Assembly: GCF_900100735.1 (NCBI RefSeq)
Contig: NZ_FNCJ01000008.1
Location: 124,001-188,000 of the forward strand
Source of the DNA: Paraburkholderia phenazinium
Lineage (GTDB): Bacteria > Pseudomonadota > Gammaproteobacteria > Burkholderiales > Burkholderiaceae
Length of the DNA: 64,000 nt
Direction: 5' to 3'
A program made the position numbers and the translations under genes. The notes under the pieces are model-generated. The model did no database searches and had not been told where the DNA came from. It worked only from the letters and a program-made list of their open reading frames with translations. Below, piece after piece: positions 7,962 through 16,519 of the stretch. The number at the start of each line of letters is the position of its first letter. Positions within the stretch are counted from its first letter, which is position 1.

Positions 7962-8924
7962 TCAGCGCACCCCCACCTGATCCGCGTGATACGAAGAACG
8001 CACCAGCGGACCAGCTACGACTTCGCGAAAGCCCATCCCTAACCCTTCCTCGCGCAACGCTTCAAACGCCTGCGGCGTCACATACCGCTGCACCGGCAGA
8101 TGAAACCGCGACGGCGCCAGGTATTGGCCGATCGTCAGCAAATCTACCTGATGTGCCCGCAAATCCCGCATGGTTTCGAGCAGTTCGGCATCGGCCTCTC
8201 CGAGCCCAACCATCAAGCCGGATTTAGTCACCACCAACTCATTGACACGCTTAACGCGCGCCAGCAATTCAAGCGAGCCGCCATAATCAGCACCCGGCCG
8301 CGCCGCCCGATACAGCGCAGGCACCGTCTCGATGTTGTGATTGAAGACATCCGGCCACGCACCTGCCAAAGCCGTCAGCGCGCGCTCGATCCGGCCGCGA
8401 AAATCCGGCGTCAGCACTTCGACGCGGATTCCCGGCACGCGCTCGCGCAGCAGCGCAATGCATCGCGCGAAGTGCCCGGCGCCGCCGTCGCGCAGATCGT
8501 CGCGGTCCACCGACGTAATCACGACGTAGCGCAAGCCGAGCGCCGCGACCGCATCGGCGAGCCGCTCCGGTTCATCCTGATCCAGCGCCCCGGGCCGTCC
8601 ATGCGCGACGTCGCAAAACGCGCAACGCCGCGTGCAGATCCCGCCCATGATCATGAACGTCGCCGTGCGCTGCGCGAAACACTCGCCGATATTCGGGCAC
8701 ATCGCCTCCTCGCACACCGAATGCAAGCGGTGCTCGCGCAGGATCGCCGCCATGGCGGCCACCGTCTCGCTCATCATCGGCCTTGCGTGCAACCAGGGCG
8801 GCTTGGGCAACGCGTCGCCGGCCGCCGGCACGATCTTCACCGGAATCCGCGCAAGCTTCTCGCGGCTGCGCAGCCCGTGCTGGCCCAGCGCTGTGACGCT
8901 GTCATGATGAACGGCGGCGTCCAT
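7962..8924 (-). CDS. lipA: Lipoyl synthase (radical SAM), aco-operon copy
   Basis: A 320-residue radical-SAM enzyme that inserts two sulfurs into protein-bound octanoyl groups. Both iron-sulfur motifs are visible: the auxiliary cluster CEEAMCPNIGEC (C-x4-C-x5-C, about residues 67-78) and the SAM cluster CTRRCAFCD (C-x3-C-x2-C). The C-terminal serine ligand R-S-S-Y motif is present (VRSSYHAD). It starts three bases after acoC, with GGAG ahead of ATG 8924, so it is the last gene of the acetoin operon. This matches the acoS arrangement known in some acetoin clusters, supplying lipoate to the AcoC subunit. A housekeeping lipA-lipB pair probably exists elsewhere. Confidence 0.95.
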   Translation of the reverse strand: MDAAVHHDSVTALGQHGLRSREKLARIPVKIVPAAGDALPKPPWLHARPMMSETVAAMAAILREHRLHSVCEEAMCPNIGECFAQRTATFMIMGGICTRRCAFCDVAHGRPGALDQDEPERLADAVAALGLRYVVITSVDRDDLRDGGAGHFARCIALLRERVPGIRVEVLTPDFRGRIERALTALAGAWPDVFNHNIETVPALYRAARPGADYGGSLELLARVKRVNELVVTKSGLMVGLGEADAELLETMRDLRAHQVDLLTIGQYLAPSRFHLPVQRYVTPQAFEALREEGLGMGFREVVAGPLVRSSYHADQVGVR

Positions 8925-8926
8925 GG

Positions 8927-10039
8927 CTAGGCTCCGAGGAAGTCGTTGAGCAGGCGATTCACCTCCGATGCCGCCTCCATCTGCACCATATGACCTTTGC
9001 CGTCGATCACATGCACGCGGATGCCCTGGGGCAAACCTTGCGCGTGACTGGCCGGGATGATCTGGTCCTGCGCACCCCAGATCACCAGCGTGCGCGGCGC
9101 CAGCTCAGCCAGCCGGTCACGGTTGAGCCGGCGTTGCACGTCACCCTCGAACGCGGAAGACGCTATCTTCTGCAAGCTTTCGTTCACGCCCTCCAGACGT
9201 TTATATTTGACGATGTCCTCGATCAGTTGCCGCGTCACCAGTGAGGGATCCGCGAATAGCTTCGTCAGATGCGGTTTCAGCGTGTTGCGGCTGCTACCGG
9301 CCACAAAGCCTTCGATATATTCGCGGTTGATCTCTTTGCCGAGGCCGGCGCCCGCGATCAAGGATAACGAAGCGACCCGCTGCGGCGCCTTTTCCGCCAC
9401 AGTCATCGCCACGAGACTACCCATCGAATGTCCGACGAGATGCGCCCGCTCGATGCCACGATCGTCGAGGAATGCGATCACGCTCGCAGCCAGTTCCTCG
9501 GCATCGCCCGTCTCGACAGCCTTTCCGGACTCGCCGTGTCCCGGTAAATCGAGCGCCCACACAGCACGATGCGCTGCGAGATCGGCATGATTGAAGAGCC
9601 AGTTGTTCAGGTCGCCGCCGAAACCGTGGATCAGCACCGCGGGCGTGCCACCCTCGCCGATCTTCAGATAGCGCACGGTCCGCCCGGCGATCTGCGACTT
9701 CTCGGGTTGTGGACCCGCGTCGGCGGCATCCGCGCTTGGCGGGACGAAATCGCGCTGAAAAGCCTCTACCGCCTGATCGATCTCCGCATCCGGCGTTTGT
9801 GGGTCAGCCACCACGCCTAGCAGCGCACCGATCGGCAGCGTATCGCCCTCTTGTGCCACCTGTCTGCGCAGCGTCCCTTCGAACGCGCATTCGACGCCGG
9901 ACGAGATCTTGTCCGTCTCGACGTCGAGCACTTCGTCACCTTTGCCAACCTTGTCGCCCACCGCCTTTAGCCAGCCGTTGACCTGCCCCTGCTCCATCGA
10001 GAGGCCCCACTTGGGCATCGTAATCATATGAATCGGCAT
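8927..10039 (-). CDS. acoC: Acetoin dehydrogenase E2, lipoyl domain plus alpha/beta hydrolase
   Basis: A 370-residue protein. An N-terminal lipoyl domain (residues 1-80, lipoylation lysine in VETDKISS) is joined by a Pro/Ala linker to an alpha/beta-hydrolase fold. That fold has the nucleophile elbow GHSMGS, an Asp in WGAQDQII and a His in GKGHMVQM. This lipoyl-hydrolase fusion is characteristic of AcoC acetoin dehydrogenase E2 and differs from catalytic-domain E2s of pyruvate dehydrogenase. It follows acoB by three bases and precedes lipA. It accepts the acetyl unit from AcoAB and passes it to CoA. Confidence 0.94.
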   Translation of the reverse strand: MPIHMITMPKWGLSMEQGQVNGWLKAVGDKVGKGDEVLDVETDKISSGVECAFEGTLRRQVAQEGDTLPIGALLGVVADPQTPDAEIDQAVEAFQRDFVPPSADAADAGPQPEKSQIAGRTVRYLKIGEGGTPAVLIHGFGGDLNNWLFNHADLAAHRAVWALDLPGHGESGKAVETGDAEELAASVIAFLDDRGIERAHLVGHSMGSLVAMTVAEKAPQRVASLSLIAGAGLGKEINREYIEGFVAGSSRNTLKPHLTKLFADPSLVTRQLIEDIVKYKRLEGVNESLQKIASSAFEGDVQRRLNRDRLAELAPRTLVIWGAQDQIIPASHAQGLPQGIRVHVIDGKGHMVQMEAASEVNRLLNDFLGA

Positions 10040-10042
10040 TGC

Positions 10043-11047
10043 TCAGCTCCTCACTTTCAGAACGGCCGCGGCGACTTTCTCGGCCGACGGGATATACATA
10101 TCCTCCAGCACCCCGGCAAACGGCGCGGGTGTGTGCGGCGCGGTGACGAGCTCGATCGGTGCCTTCAGTGAATGGAAGGCGCGTTGCGCAACCAGTGCGG
10201 CGATATCCGTTGCAATCGAGCAACGCGGGTTCGCTTCATCCACCACCACGACGCGTCCGGTTCGCTCCGCGCTCTCGAGGATGGTCTCTTCGTCGAGCGG
10301 CGAGGTGGTGCGCAAGTCGATCACCTCGACCTGGATACCGTCCTTGGCGAGCTTTTCCGCGGCGTCGGTTGCGAAGTGCACCATGCGTCCATAGGTCACG
10401 ATGGTGGCGTCGTCGCCTTCACGCACCACATTCGCCTCGCCAAATGGAATCGCATACGATGCTTCCGGCACATCGCCTTCGCGGCCGTACAGCAGTTTGT
10501 GCTCGCAGAAAATCACCGGATCGTTGTCGCGGATCGCCTGGATCAGCAAGCCCTTGGCGTCATATGGCGTCGACGGGCACACCACCTTCAGCCCGGGGAT
10601 ATGGGTAAACAGCGAGGTCAGCATCTGCGAGTGCTGGGCCGCGGCGCGCAGGCCCGCGCCCTGCATCGCGCGAATCACCACCGGCGTGACTGCTTTGCCG
10701 CCGAACATATAGCGAAACTTGGCGGCCTGATTGAAGATCTGATCGAAGCACACGCCCATGAAGTCGATAAACATCAATTCCGCCACCGGACGCATCCCGC
10801 ACGCCGCTGCGCCCACTGCCGCGCCGATATAGCCGCCTTCCGAGAGCGGCGTATCGAGCACGCGCCCCGGATACTTGTGGAACAGCCCCTTGGTGACGCC
10901 GAGCACGCCACCCCACGCGTCCTGCTCGCCGGGCGAGCCTGCGCCGCCCGCGTTGTCCTCACCCATCACGATGACGCTCTCGTCGCGCGCCATCTCCTGA
11001 CTCAGGGCTTCGTTGATTGCCTGAGAGAATGTGATTTTCCGTGCCAT
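10043..11047 (-). CDS. acoB: Acetoin:DCPIP oxidoreductase E1 beta subunit
   Basis: A 334-residue transketolase-type beta subunit. Conserved segments are INEALSQEMARDESVIVMGEDNAG split over residues 10-30, FDTPLSE-like VLDTPLSEGG, FIDFM, and the C-terminal transketolase domain (LRTTSPLDEETI, VVVDEANP). Start taken at ATG 11047 with GGAGACAG upstream; six more codons are open. With AcoA it forms the thiamine-diphosphate-dependent alpha2-beta2 E1 that cleaves acetoin into acetaldehyde and a lipoyl-bound acetyl group. Confidence 0.94.
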   Translation of the reverse strand: MARKITFSQAINEALSQEMARDESVIVMGEDNAGGAGSPGEQDAWGGVLGVTKGLFHKYPGRVLDTPLSEGGYIGAAVGAAACGMRPVAELMFIDFMGVCFDQIFNQAAKFRYMFGGKAVTPVVIRAMQGAGLRAAAQHSQMLTSLFTHIPGLKVVCPSTPYDAKGLLIQAIRDNDPVIFCEHKLLYGREGDVPEASYAIPFGEANVVREGDDATIVTYGRMVHFATDAAEKLAKDGIQVEVIDLRTTSPLDEETILESAERTGRVVVVDEANPRCSIATDIAALVAQRAFHSLKAPIELVTAPHTPAPFAGVLEDMYIPSAEKVAAAVLKVRS

Positions 11048-11104
11048 GTCTGTCTCCAGTGCCATGCAAGATGATTGCTAAATCGGTTGGGTGTGCAGCG
11101 CGCG

Positions 11105-12088
11105 TTACGGGTACGACACGTACACGTCGGTCAGCAGATCTTCCGCAGTCGGCAGCGGCGCGGCTTTGGCCTCGCTCACCGCATCGTCGATCAACTGCTT
11201 GACCTTCGCGTCGATGCCGCGCAACTGGTCGGCGGTAAGCATTTCCGCGCGCACCACGCGTTCCTCGAAGCGCTTCAGGCAGTCCTTCTCGTCGCGCAAC
11301 TTCTGCACTTCGCCAGGCGCGCGATAGGTTTGCGCGTCGCCTTCGAAGTGACCGAAGTATCGCGAGAACTTCACTTCGACGAGTGTGGGCCCGCCACCAT
11401 TACGCGCCCGTTCAATCGCTTCACCCAGCGCCTCGTGCACCGCGAAGAAATCGAAGCCATCGACGATCACGCCCGGCATTCCAAAGCCGCTCGCACGATC
11501 GGCGATGTTGTCGGTCGCCACCGACCACGTCGATGAGGTCGCCTCCGCATAACCGTTGTTCTCGGCGACGAAGATCGCCGGCAGGCGCCACACCGAAGCG
11601 AGATTCATCGATTCGAAGATCACGCCCTGGTTCGACGCGCCATCGCCGAAAAAGCACACGCCGACGCCGCCGCTTTTCTTGTACTTGGCGGCAAGCGCCG
11701 CGCCGCAGATCAGCGGCCCGCCTGCGCCCACAATCCCGTTCGCCCCGAGCATCCCCTTCGACAGATCGGCGATGTGCATCGAGCCGCCCTTACCGTGGCA
11801 TACCCCTGTCTTGCGGCCATAGATCTCGGCCATCATGCCGCGCACGTCGACGCCTTTCGCGATGCAATGGCCGTGGCCACGATGGGTGGTGGCGACATAG
11901 TCCGCGACATTCAGGTGCATCATCGTGCCCACCGCCGACGCCTCTTCGCCGGCATACAGGTGCACGAACCCGGGAATTTCGCCGGTGGCGAATTCAACAT
12001 GCAGACGCTCCTCGAACTCGCGGATCGTGCGCATCATCCGGTACGCCTCCAGCAGCTTTTCCTTGCTCAACTGACTCGAAACCGACAT
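11105..12088 (-). CDS. acoA: Acetoin:DCPIP oxidoreductase E1 alpha subunit
   Basis: A 327-residue E1 alpha chain. The thiamine diphosphate motif runs from GDGASNQGV to AENNGYA (GDG-x~26-NN). HRGHGHCIAKG and HGKGGSMHI are the usual phosphorylation-loop and substrate segments. Start ATG 12088 has AAGGAGA. It lies between acoX and acoB in the operon. The length and order match acoABC loci of Ralstonia and Burkholderia. Confidence 0.94.
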   Translation of the reverse strand: MSVSSQLSKEKLLEAYRMMRTIREFEERLHVEFATGEIPGFVHLYAGEEASAVGTMMHLNVADYVATTHRGHGHCIAKGVDVRGMMAEIYGRKTGVCHGKGGSMHIADLSKGMLGANGIVGAGGPLICGAALAAKYKKSGGVGVCFFGDGASNQGVIFESMNLASVWRLPAIFVAENNGYAEATSSTWSVATDNIADRASGFGMPGVIVDGFDFFAVHEALGEAIERARNGGGPTLVEVKFSRYFGHFEGDAQTYRAPGEVQKLRDEKDCLKRFEERVVRAEMLTADQLRGIDAKVKQLIDDAVSEAKAAPLPTAEDLLTDVYVSYP

Positions 12089-12185
12089 GGTGTGTCTCCT
12101 TGGAATGAATCAAATGCACTGCCTGCTTCACTGAACTTCGTACAACGGATCGGCGCCGTACCCGGCGCCGACTCCCTGCTATCTG

Positions 12186-13274
12186 CTAACCGCCGCGGCT
12201 CGATGCCGTCCGCATCACAGCGGAGGCCGCGTAGGCCGCCTCGCGCATGAGCTGATGCGAGACGGCATAACGCAACGTGCGCTCGACATCCACCGTAAGC
12301 GGGCCGCCCCAGTCGAGCGAAATTTCATACCGGTCGTCGCGCTCGAGTTCGATTTCGCGCTCACCGTCGAAGGCGAGCGTGCCGTGATCGGTATCGAGCG
12401 GCATCGAGACGCCGACCTCGAAACGCTCGCAGGTGCGCATCGTCACCTGCTCGACCCGTCCAGGTGCGATGGGCGCAACGAGCGGCACACCCGTTTCGCC
12501 GTTACGGGCGAAGCACAGATGCAAGCCATGCGATGCCGTGCGCTCCACCGGCGCCCATGCACCGCCGATCGACGACAACCCGATGCCGTCGGGCGCAGCA
12601 AACGTCAAAAAGAGCGTTTCGATATCTGCCGGCTCGGAAATCGCCCGAGCGCCCACGAAGCGCTGCCGGCTGACGCACACGTCGACGAGCGCAAGCTCCT
12701 CGCGGCCGCGATTTGGCCCCGCCACGCAGCGGACCAGCAGACGCTTGTTGCGCCTCAATGCAACCTCCGCCGGCACGGCGCCGGAGGCAACCAGTGCGCC
12801 CGCGAGGCCCGCGACCGTCGCCTCGCGCAGATCAGGAAAGGCGTTGTTGGTGCCGGTGGAAAGCGTCAGCAACGGCACGTCGCCGCAATGCGCGGCCACC
12901 GCGCGGTGCGTGCCGTCGCCGCCCAGCACGGCAATCAGCCCGACTTCCGCGCGCACCATCGCGGCAACCCCGGCGTGGGTGTCCGCCACACTGTCCATAA
13001 TCGGCTGATCGATGAATTCAACCGCGGGCCAGCGCTGCGGCTCGGCGAGCGCCGCATGGGTATCGAGCGCGCGCAGCAGCAGCGCCGCGACGCCGGTCCG
13101 GTCACGCAGCGTCAGCACGCGATCGACGCCGAGCGCGCCGAGGCCGGCAAGCAGGCGCACCACCATGTTTGCTTTCTCCGAAGTCGGAAACACCGACGCA
13201 TGGCTGGTGAGACGGCGAATGTCGCGCCCCGATGCGGGGTTCGCGATCACACCGACGGTGAGGGGCGATGGCAC
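12186..13274 (-). CDS. acoX: AcoX, ATP-NAD kinase-fold protein of acetoin catabolism
   Basis: A 362-residue protein. The NAD-kinase-type nucleotide motif GGDGTHR (about residues 124-130) is preceded by a GVIANPASGRD glycine-rich start, and the C-terminal beta-rich domain is typical of the superfamily. AcoX proteins are the first genes of many aco operons; their exact role is unproven. I chose the GTG at 13274 because AGAAGGAGA lies directly in front. The frame extends to ATG 13337 without a site. It is the first gene after the sigma-54 promoter. Confidence 0.85.
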   Translation of the reverse strand: MPSPLTVGVIANPASGRDIRRLTSHASVFPTSEKANMVVRLLAGLGALGVDRVLTLRDRTGVAALLLRALDTHAALAEPQRWPAVEFIDQPIMDSVADTHAGVAAMVRAEVGLIAVLGGDGTHRAVAAHCGDVPLLTLSTGTNNAFPDLREATVAGLAGALVASGAVPAEVALRRNKRLLVRCVAGPNRGREELALVDVCVSRQRFVGARAISEPADIETLFLTFAAPDGIGLSSIGGAWAPVERTASHGLHLCFARNGETGVPLVAPIAPGRVEQVTMRTCERFEVGVSMPLDTDHGTLAFDGEREIELERDDRYEISLDWGGPLTVDVERTLRYAVSHQLMREAAYAASAVMRTASSRGG

Positions 13275-13362
13275 TGTCTTGTCTCCTTCTCTTATCCGCA
13301 CGCGCGGCGGATTATTTTGTGAAGCACCGACAACCACCGCGCTTCATGATGACAAGGACACT

Positions 13363-13377
13363 GCAAAGGCTGTGCCA
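13363..13377 (-). promoter_or_regulatory. Sigma-54 (-24/-12) promoter of the aco operon
   Basis: Read on the minus strand the sequence is TGGCAC-AGCCT-TTGC, a full match to the sigma-54 consensus TGGCAC-N5-TTGC with correct spacing. It points at acoX, about 90 bases from the chosen start. The divergent gene encodes the sigma-54 activator AcoR. Confidence 0.85.
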
Positions 13378-13480
13378 AAGCACTCAGACGAGCACATAAG
13401 GCGACGAAAGCTGCTTGTTTAAAGGGGTTTCAGCACGTAAACGCGTCGCTGGTCATCTGCGACGAAACACACCGCACAGC

Positions 13481-13627
13481 GCTTGAGACGTCTCAAGCAC
13501 GGGTTGGACGCTAACGCACACGTCTCAACGGTCCCAGCAGAAAACGCGCAAAGCCCCACCGCATACGCCTCTGGGCCAAATCAGCGAAGTCTCGACGTCC
13601 CTTGAGACAAACGTCTCACCGGTCTCA
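13481..13627. promoter_or_regulatory. Cluster of GAGAC/GTCTC palindromes, likely AcoR binding sites
   Basis: An 18-base perfect palindrome, GCTTGAGACGTCTCAAGC, lies at 13481-13498. A second dyad, TGAGAC-aaac-GTCTCA, is at 13603-13618, and single GTCTCA half-sites are at 13522-13527 and 13622-13627. They sit about 105-250 bases upstream of the sigma-54 promoter, the usual distance for enhancer sites, and close to the acoR start, allowing autoregulation. Assignment to AcoR is inferred from position. Confidence 0.65.
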
Positions 13628-13712
13628 CATGCTGCATTGCAGTGTGATTGCGCACGACAGATGTGCTACAAAAACAGCCTGCAGACACCGCGTGACTCCA
13701 CGGGAGCCGGCC

Positions 13713-15647
13713 ATGCCCTATGTCTCTCAAACGCAGCACGTCGACCGGGTGCGCGGCGCCATCGAAGGACGGCTGCCCGCGCCAGCCGGTTCGTCGCGTC
13801 TCGTGTCGTCATGGCAGCGCTCGTTCGAGGAATATCGTCTTGACCCCGGTTCCGCGATTGGACCGCGCGTGCTCACTTCCGCCGAACTGCGCGAAGTACA
13901 AAGCAAGGAAGAGGCTTTCCTGCGAGCATCGGGCCAATGCCTGTCACGCCTGCACGAGATGATTCGTGTAGCCGACTATTGCGTGATGCTGACCGACGCG
14001 CATGGCGTCACGATCGACTATCGCATCGACCGCGACCGCCGCAGCGACTTCAAACATGCAGGGCTGTACATCGGCTCCTGCTGGTCGGAGCGCGAGGAAG
14101 GCACCTGTGGCGTAGCGAATGTATTAACCGATCTGGCGCCGATCACAGTCCACAAGACCGATCATTTTCGCGCGGCGTTCACGACGCTGACCTGCAGCGC
14201 GGCGCCCATCTTTGCGCCGACAGGCGAAATGATCGGCGTGCTCGACGCCTCGGCGGTGCAGTCGCCGGATAACCGCGACAGCCAGCGTCTCGTGTTTCAA
14301 CTGGTGCGGCAAAGCGCAGGACTCATCGAAGACGGCTACTTCCTCAATCAGACGACGCAGCACTGGATTCTGTTTGGCCATGCAAGCCGCAACTTCGTCG
14401 AGGCCCAACCGGAAGTGCTGATCGCCTTCGACGAATGCGGCAACCTGGTCGCCGCGAACCGGAAGGCGCACGAATGCATCCCCGGACTCAACGCGCCACG
14501 CCACATCGACGAAGTATTCGATACTTCAGCCGTGCATCTGCATGATGTCGCGCGCACCGACGCGATTATCGGATTACGCCTGCGCGGCACCGGCGCGATG
14601 CTGTATGCGCGGATCCGCGCGCCGCTGCGACGCGCGACACGCTGCAGCCCTGAGGCAAGCGCTCCGCGCGAAACCCACGCGGACAGCCACCTCGGCGCCC
14701 TCGGCCGCTTCCTGCACAGTGCGGATGCGCGGATCGCGCAGAATGCACAGGTGGCCTTGCGCATCGCGGGCAAGCGGCTGCCGATCCTGATTCTCGGGGA
14801 AACCGGCGTCGGCAAGGAAGTATTCGCACGCGCCGTGCATGATTCGGGCCTGCGACGCAGCCGGCCGTTCGTCGCGGTGAATTGCGGAGCGATCCCCGAA
14901 GCACTGATCGAAAGCGAACTGTTCGGCTACGCGCCGGGTGCCTTCACCGGCGCACGCAGCCGCGGCGCTCGCGGCAAGATTGCGCTCGCGCACACCGGCA
15001 CGCTGTTTCTCGATGAGATCGGCGACATGCCGCTCAATCTGCAAACGCGTCTGTTGCGCGTGCTCGCCGAAGGCGAAGTGGTTCCGCTCGGTGGCGATGC
15101 ACCGGTGCGCGTGGATATCGAGGTGATCTGCGCAACCCACCGCGACCTGGCGCAGATGGTCAGCGAAGGCGTATTCCGCGAGGATCTGTACTACCGGTTA
15201 AGCGGCGCGACGCTACAGATGCCGCCGCTGCGCGAGCGCGCGGACATTCGCAAGGTGATCGATGCGGTGTTCGACGAGGAAGCGCAAATGGCGGGCCATG
15301 TTCTCACGCTCGATGCGCAGCTCGCGGCACGTCTGTGCGCATTCGCGTGGCCCGGCAACATCCGCCAGTTGCGCAATGTTTTGCGCTACGCGTGCGCGGT
15401 GTGCGATTCGACCCGGGTCGAACTACGGCACGTGTCGCCGGATATCGGCGCACTGTTGATGCCTGATAGCAAGGGCGGTTCGAAACAGTACGTCGAGAGC
15501 GGGACCGACGAACGCACACGCATTGTCGAAGCACTCACACATCACCAGTGGCGGCCAAACGCGGCGGCCGCGGCGCTTGGCATCTCGCGCGCGACCCTGT
15601 ACCGGCGCATGACCAAACTGGGCATTGTTGGTCCGCATCGCATCTGA
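13713..15647 (+). CDS. acoR: AcoR, sigma-54-dependent activator of acetoin catabolism
   Basis: A 644-residue regulator. The N-terminal GAF-type sensor (about 60-200) is followed by an AAA+ domain with Walker A GETGVGKE, the sigma-54 contact loop GAFTGA (about residue 412) and Walker B GTLFLDEIGDMP. A C-terminal Fis-type HTH reads AAAALGISRATLYRRM. The ATG at 13713 has GGGAG upstream and yields the N-terminus expected for AcoR; the open frame to 13602 is less likely. It is divergent from acoXABC-lipA and should activate that operon in response to acetoin or acetaldehyde. Confidence 0.93.
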   Translation: MPYVSQTQHVDRVRGAIEGRLPAPAGSSRLVSSWQRSFEEYRLDPGSAIGPRVLTSAELREVQSKEEAFLRASGQCLSRLHEMIRVADYCVMLTDAHGVTIDYRIDRDRRSDFKHAGLYIGSCWSEREEGTCGVANVLTDLAPITVHKTDHFRAAFTTLTCSAAPIFAPTGEMIGVLDASAVQSPDNRDSQRLVFQLVRQSAGLIEDGYFLNQTTQHWILFGHASRNFVEAQPEVLIAFDECGNLVAANRKAHECIPGLNAPRHIDEVFDTSAVHLHDVARTDAIIGLRLRGTGAMLYARIRAPLRRATRCSPEASAPRETHADSHLGALGRFLHSADARIAQNAQVALRIAGKRLPILILGETGVGKEVFARAVHDSGLRRSRPFVAVNCGAIPEALIESELFGYAPGAFTGARSRGARGKIALAHTGTLFLDEIGDMPLNLQTRLLRVLAEGEVVPLGGDAPVRVDIEVICATHRDLAQMVSEGVFREDLYYRLSGATLQMPPLRERADIRKVIDAVFDEEAQMAGHVLTLDAQLAARLCAFAWPGNIRQLRNVLRYACAVCDSTRVELRHVSPDIGALLMPDSKGGSKQYVESGTDERTRIVEALTHHQWRPNAAAAALGISRATLYRRMTKLGIVGPHRI

Positions 15648-15705
15648 ACCCACGCCGAGGGGCAAGTCGCTGACGCGTCGACAAATACCGCCGGGTAATC
15701 GATGC

Positions 15706-16215
15706 TCAAGCGTTCGTCGACGCGGGCAACGCAGGCTTGCGCTGCCGACCACTGAGGAGAAGCAGCGCCAAGCCAACCATAATTCCAACGTCCGCAATGT
15801 TGAATACGCCCGTCCGCAACTGCCCGATTCCCATATTGAGGAAATCGAACACTCGGCCATCGTAAAGACAACGGTCGAGAAGATTGCTCAGCCCCCCGCC
15901 CAAAATGCTCGCGATCGCGACAACTTCGATAGCGCCAAGTCTGCGCGAACGCACGAGCCATACAAGCAAACCCACAAGGGTCGCCAGTACGCCATATACG
16001 AAGACGAGATTGCGGGTCGACTCGGACATGCCAGCCCCAAGGCTCAAGAATGCGCCGTGGTTATAGATTGGAACAATTACAAGGCTTCCTGCAAGGAGCG
16101 ACACGATCTCGCCCGGCGTCAAAATCTGCTTGAACAGCGCCTTTGTGAGCTGATCGACGACGATCCAGACAAGCGCGGCAAGCACCGCCGTAGTCAACCT
16201 CTGCCGTGTAGTCAT
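15706..16215 (-). CDS. lspA: Signal peptidase II (lipoprotein peptidase) family protein
   Basis: 169 residues with four hydrophobic helices. The two catalytic aspartate motifs of prolipoprotein signal peptidase are present: GGGLSNLLDR and VFNIADVGI; NHGAFLSLG matches the N-x-G-A-F/S motif. ATG 16215 has only a weak ribosome site; ATG 16248 (MWAFHIGL) is an alternative. It stands alone, not with ileS or ispH as the housekeeping gene usually does, so it may be a second copy. Confidence 0.85.
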   Translation of the reverse strand: MTTRQRLTTAVLAALVWIVVDQLTKALFKQILTPGEIVSLLAGSLVIVPIYNHGAFLSLGAGMSESTRNLVFVYGVLATLVGLLVWLVRSRRLGAIEVVAIASILGGGLSNLLDRCLYDGRVFDFLNMGIGQLRTGVFNIADVGIMVGLALLLLSGRQRKPALPASTNA

Positions 16216-16519
16216 TGAAGATGCCAAACCGATATGGAAGGCCCACATTGTAGCCAGGCTTCTGCCCCCGAACGATGCGGTCGAAAGCGTCGCCGCCCAT
16301 CCCCGCCCCCTCGACCGCATCAATTGTGTGAATTGCAGCAATTGCATCGCGCACCCGAGTTAGGCCAACATGTGTTGCGCGGCGGTTGCGCCGCCGCCCC
16401 CGGCTCCGCAACCGAAAGTCGCTTCTCCGCAAGGCGGTGTCGTATTGCTGCCAGGCGCTGGCGACGCGCGGCGACTACAGTCCAGAGACTGCACCCATGC
16501 ACGGCACCCGACGCACATC
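16216..16519. other. Gap between lspA and the MFS gene
   Basis: This GC-rich stretch holds open frames in several registers continuous with both neighbours but no ribosome site or recognisable domain. Either neighbour could start somewhat further into it. Confidence 0.35.
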
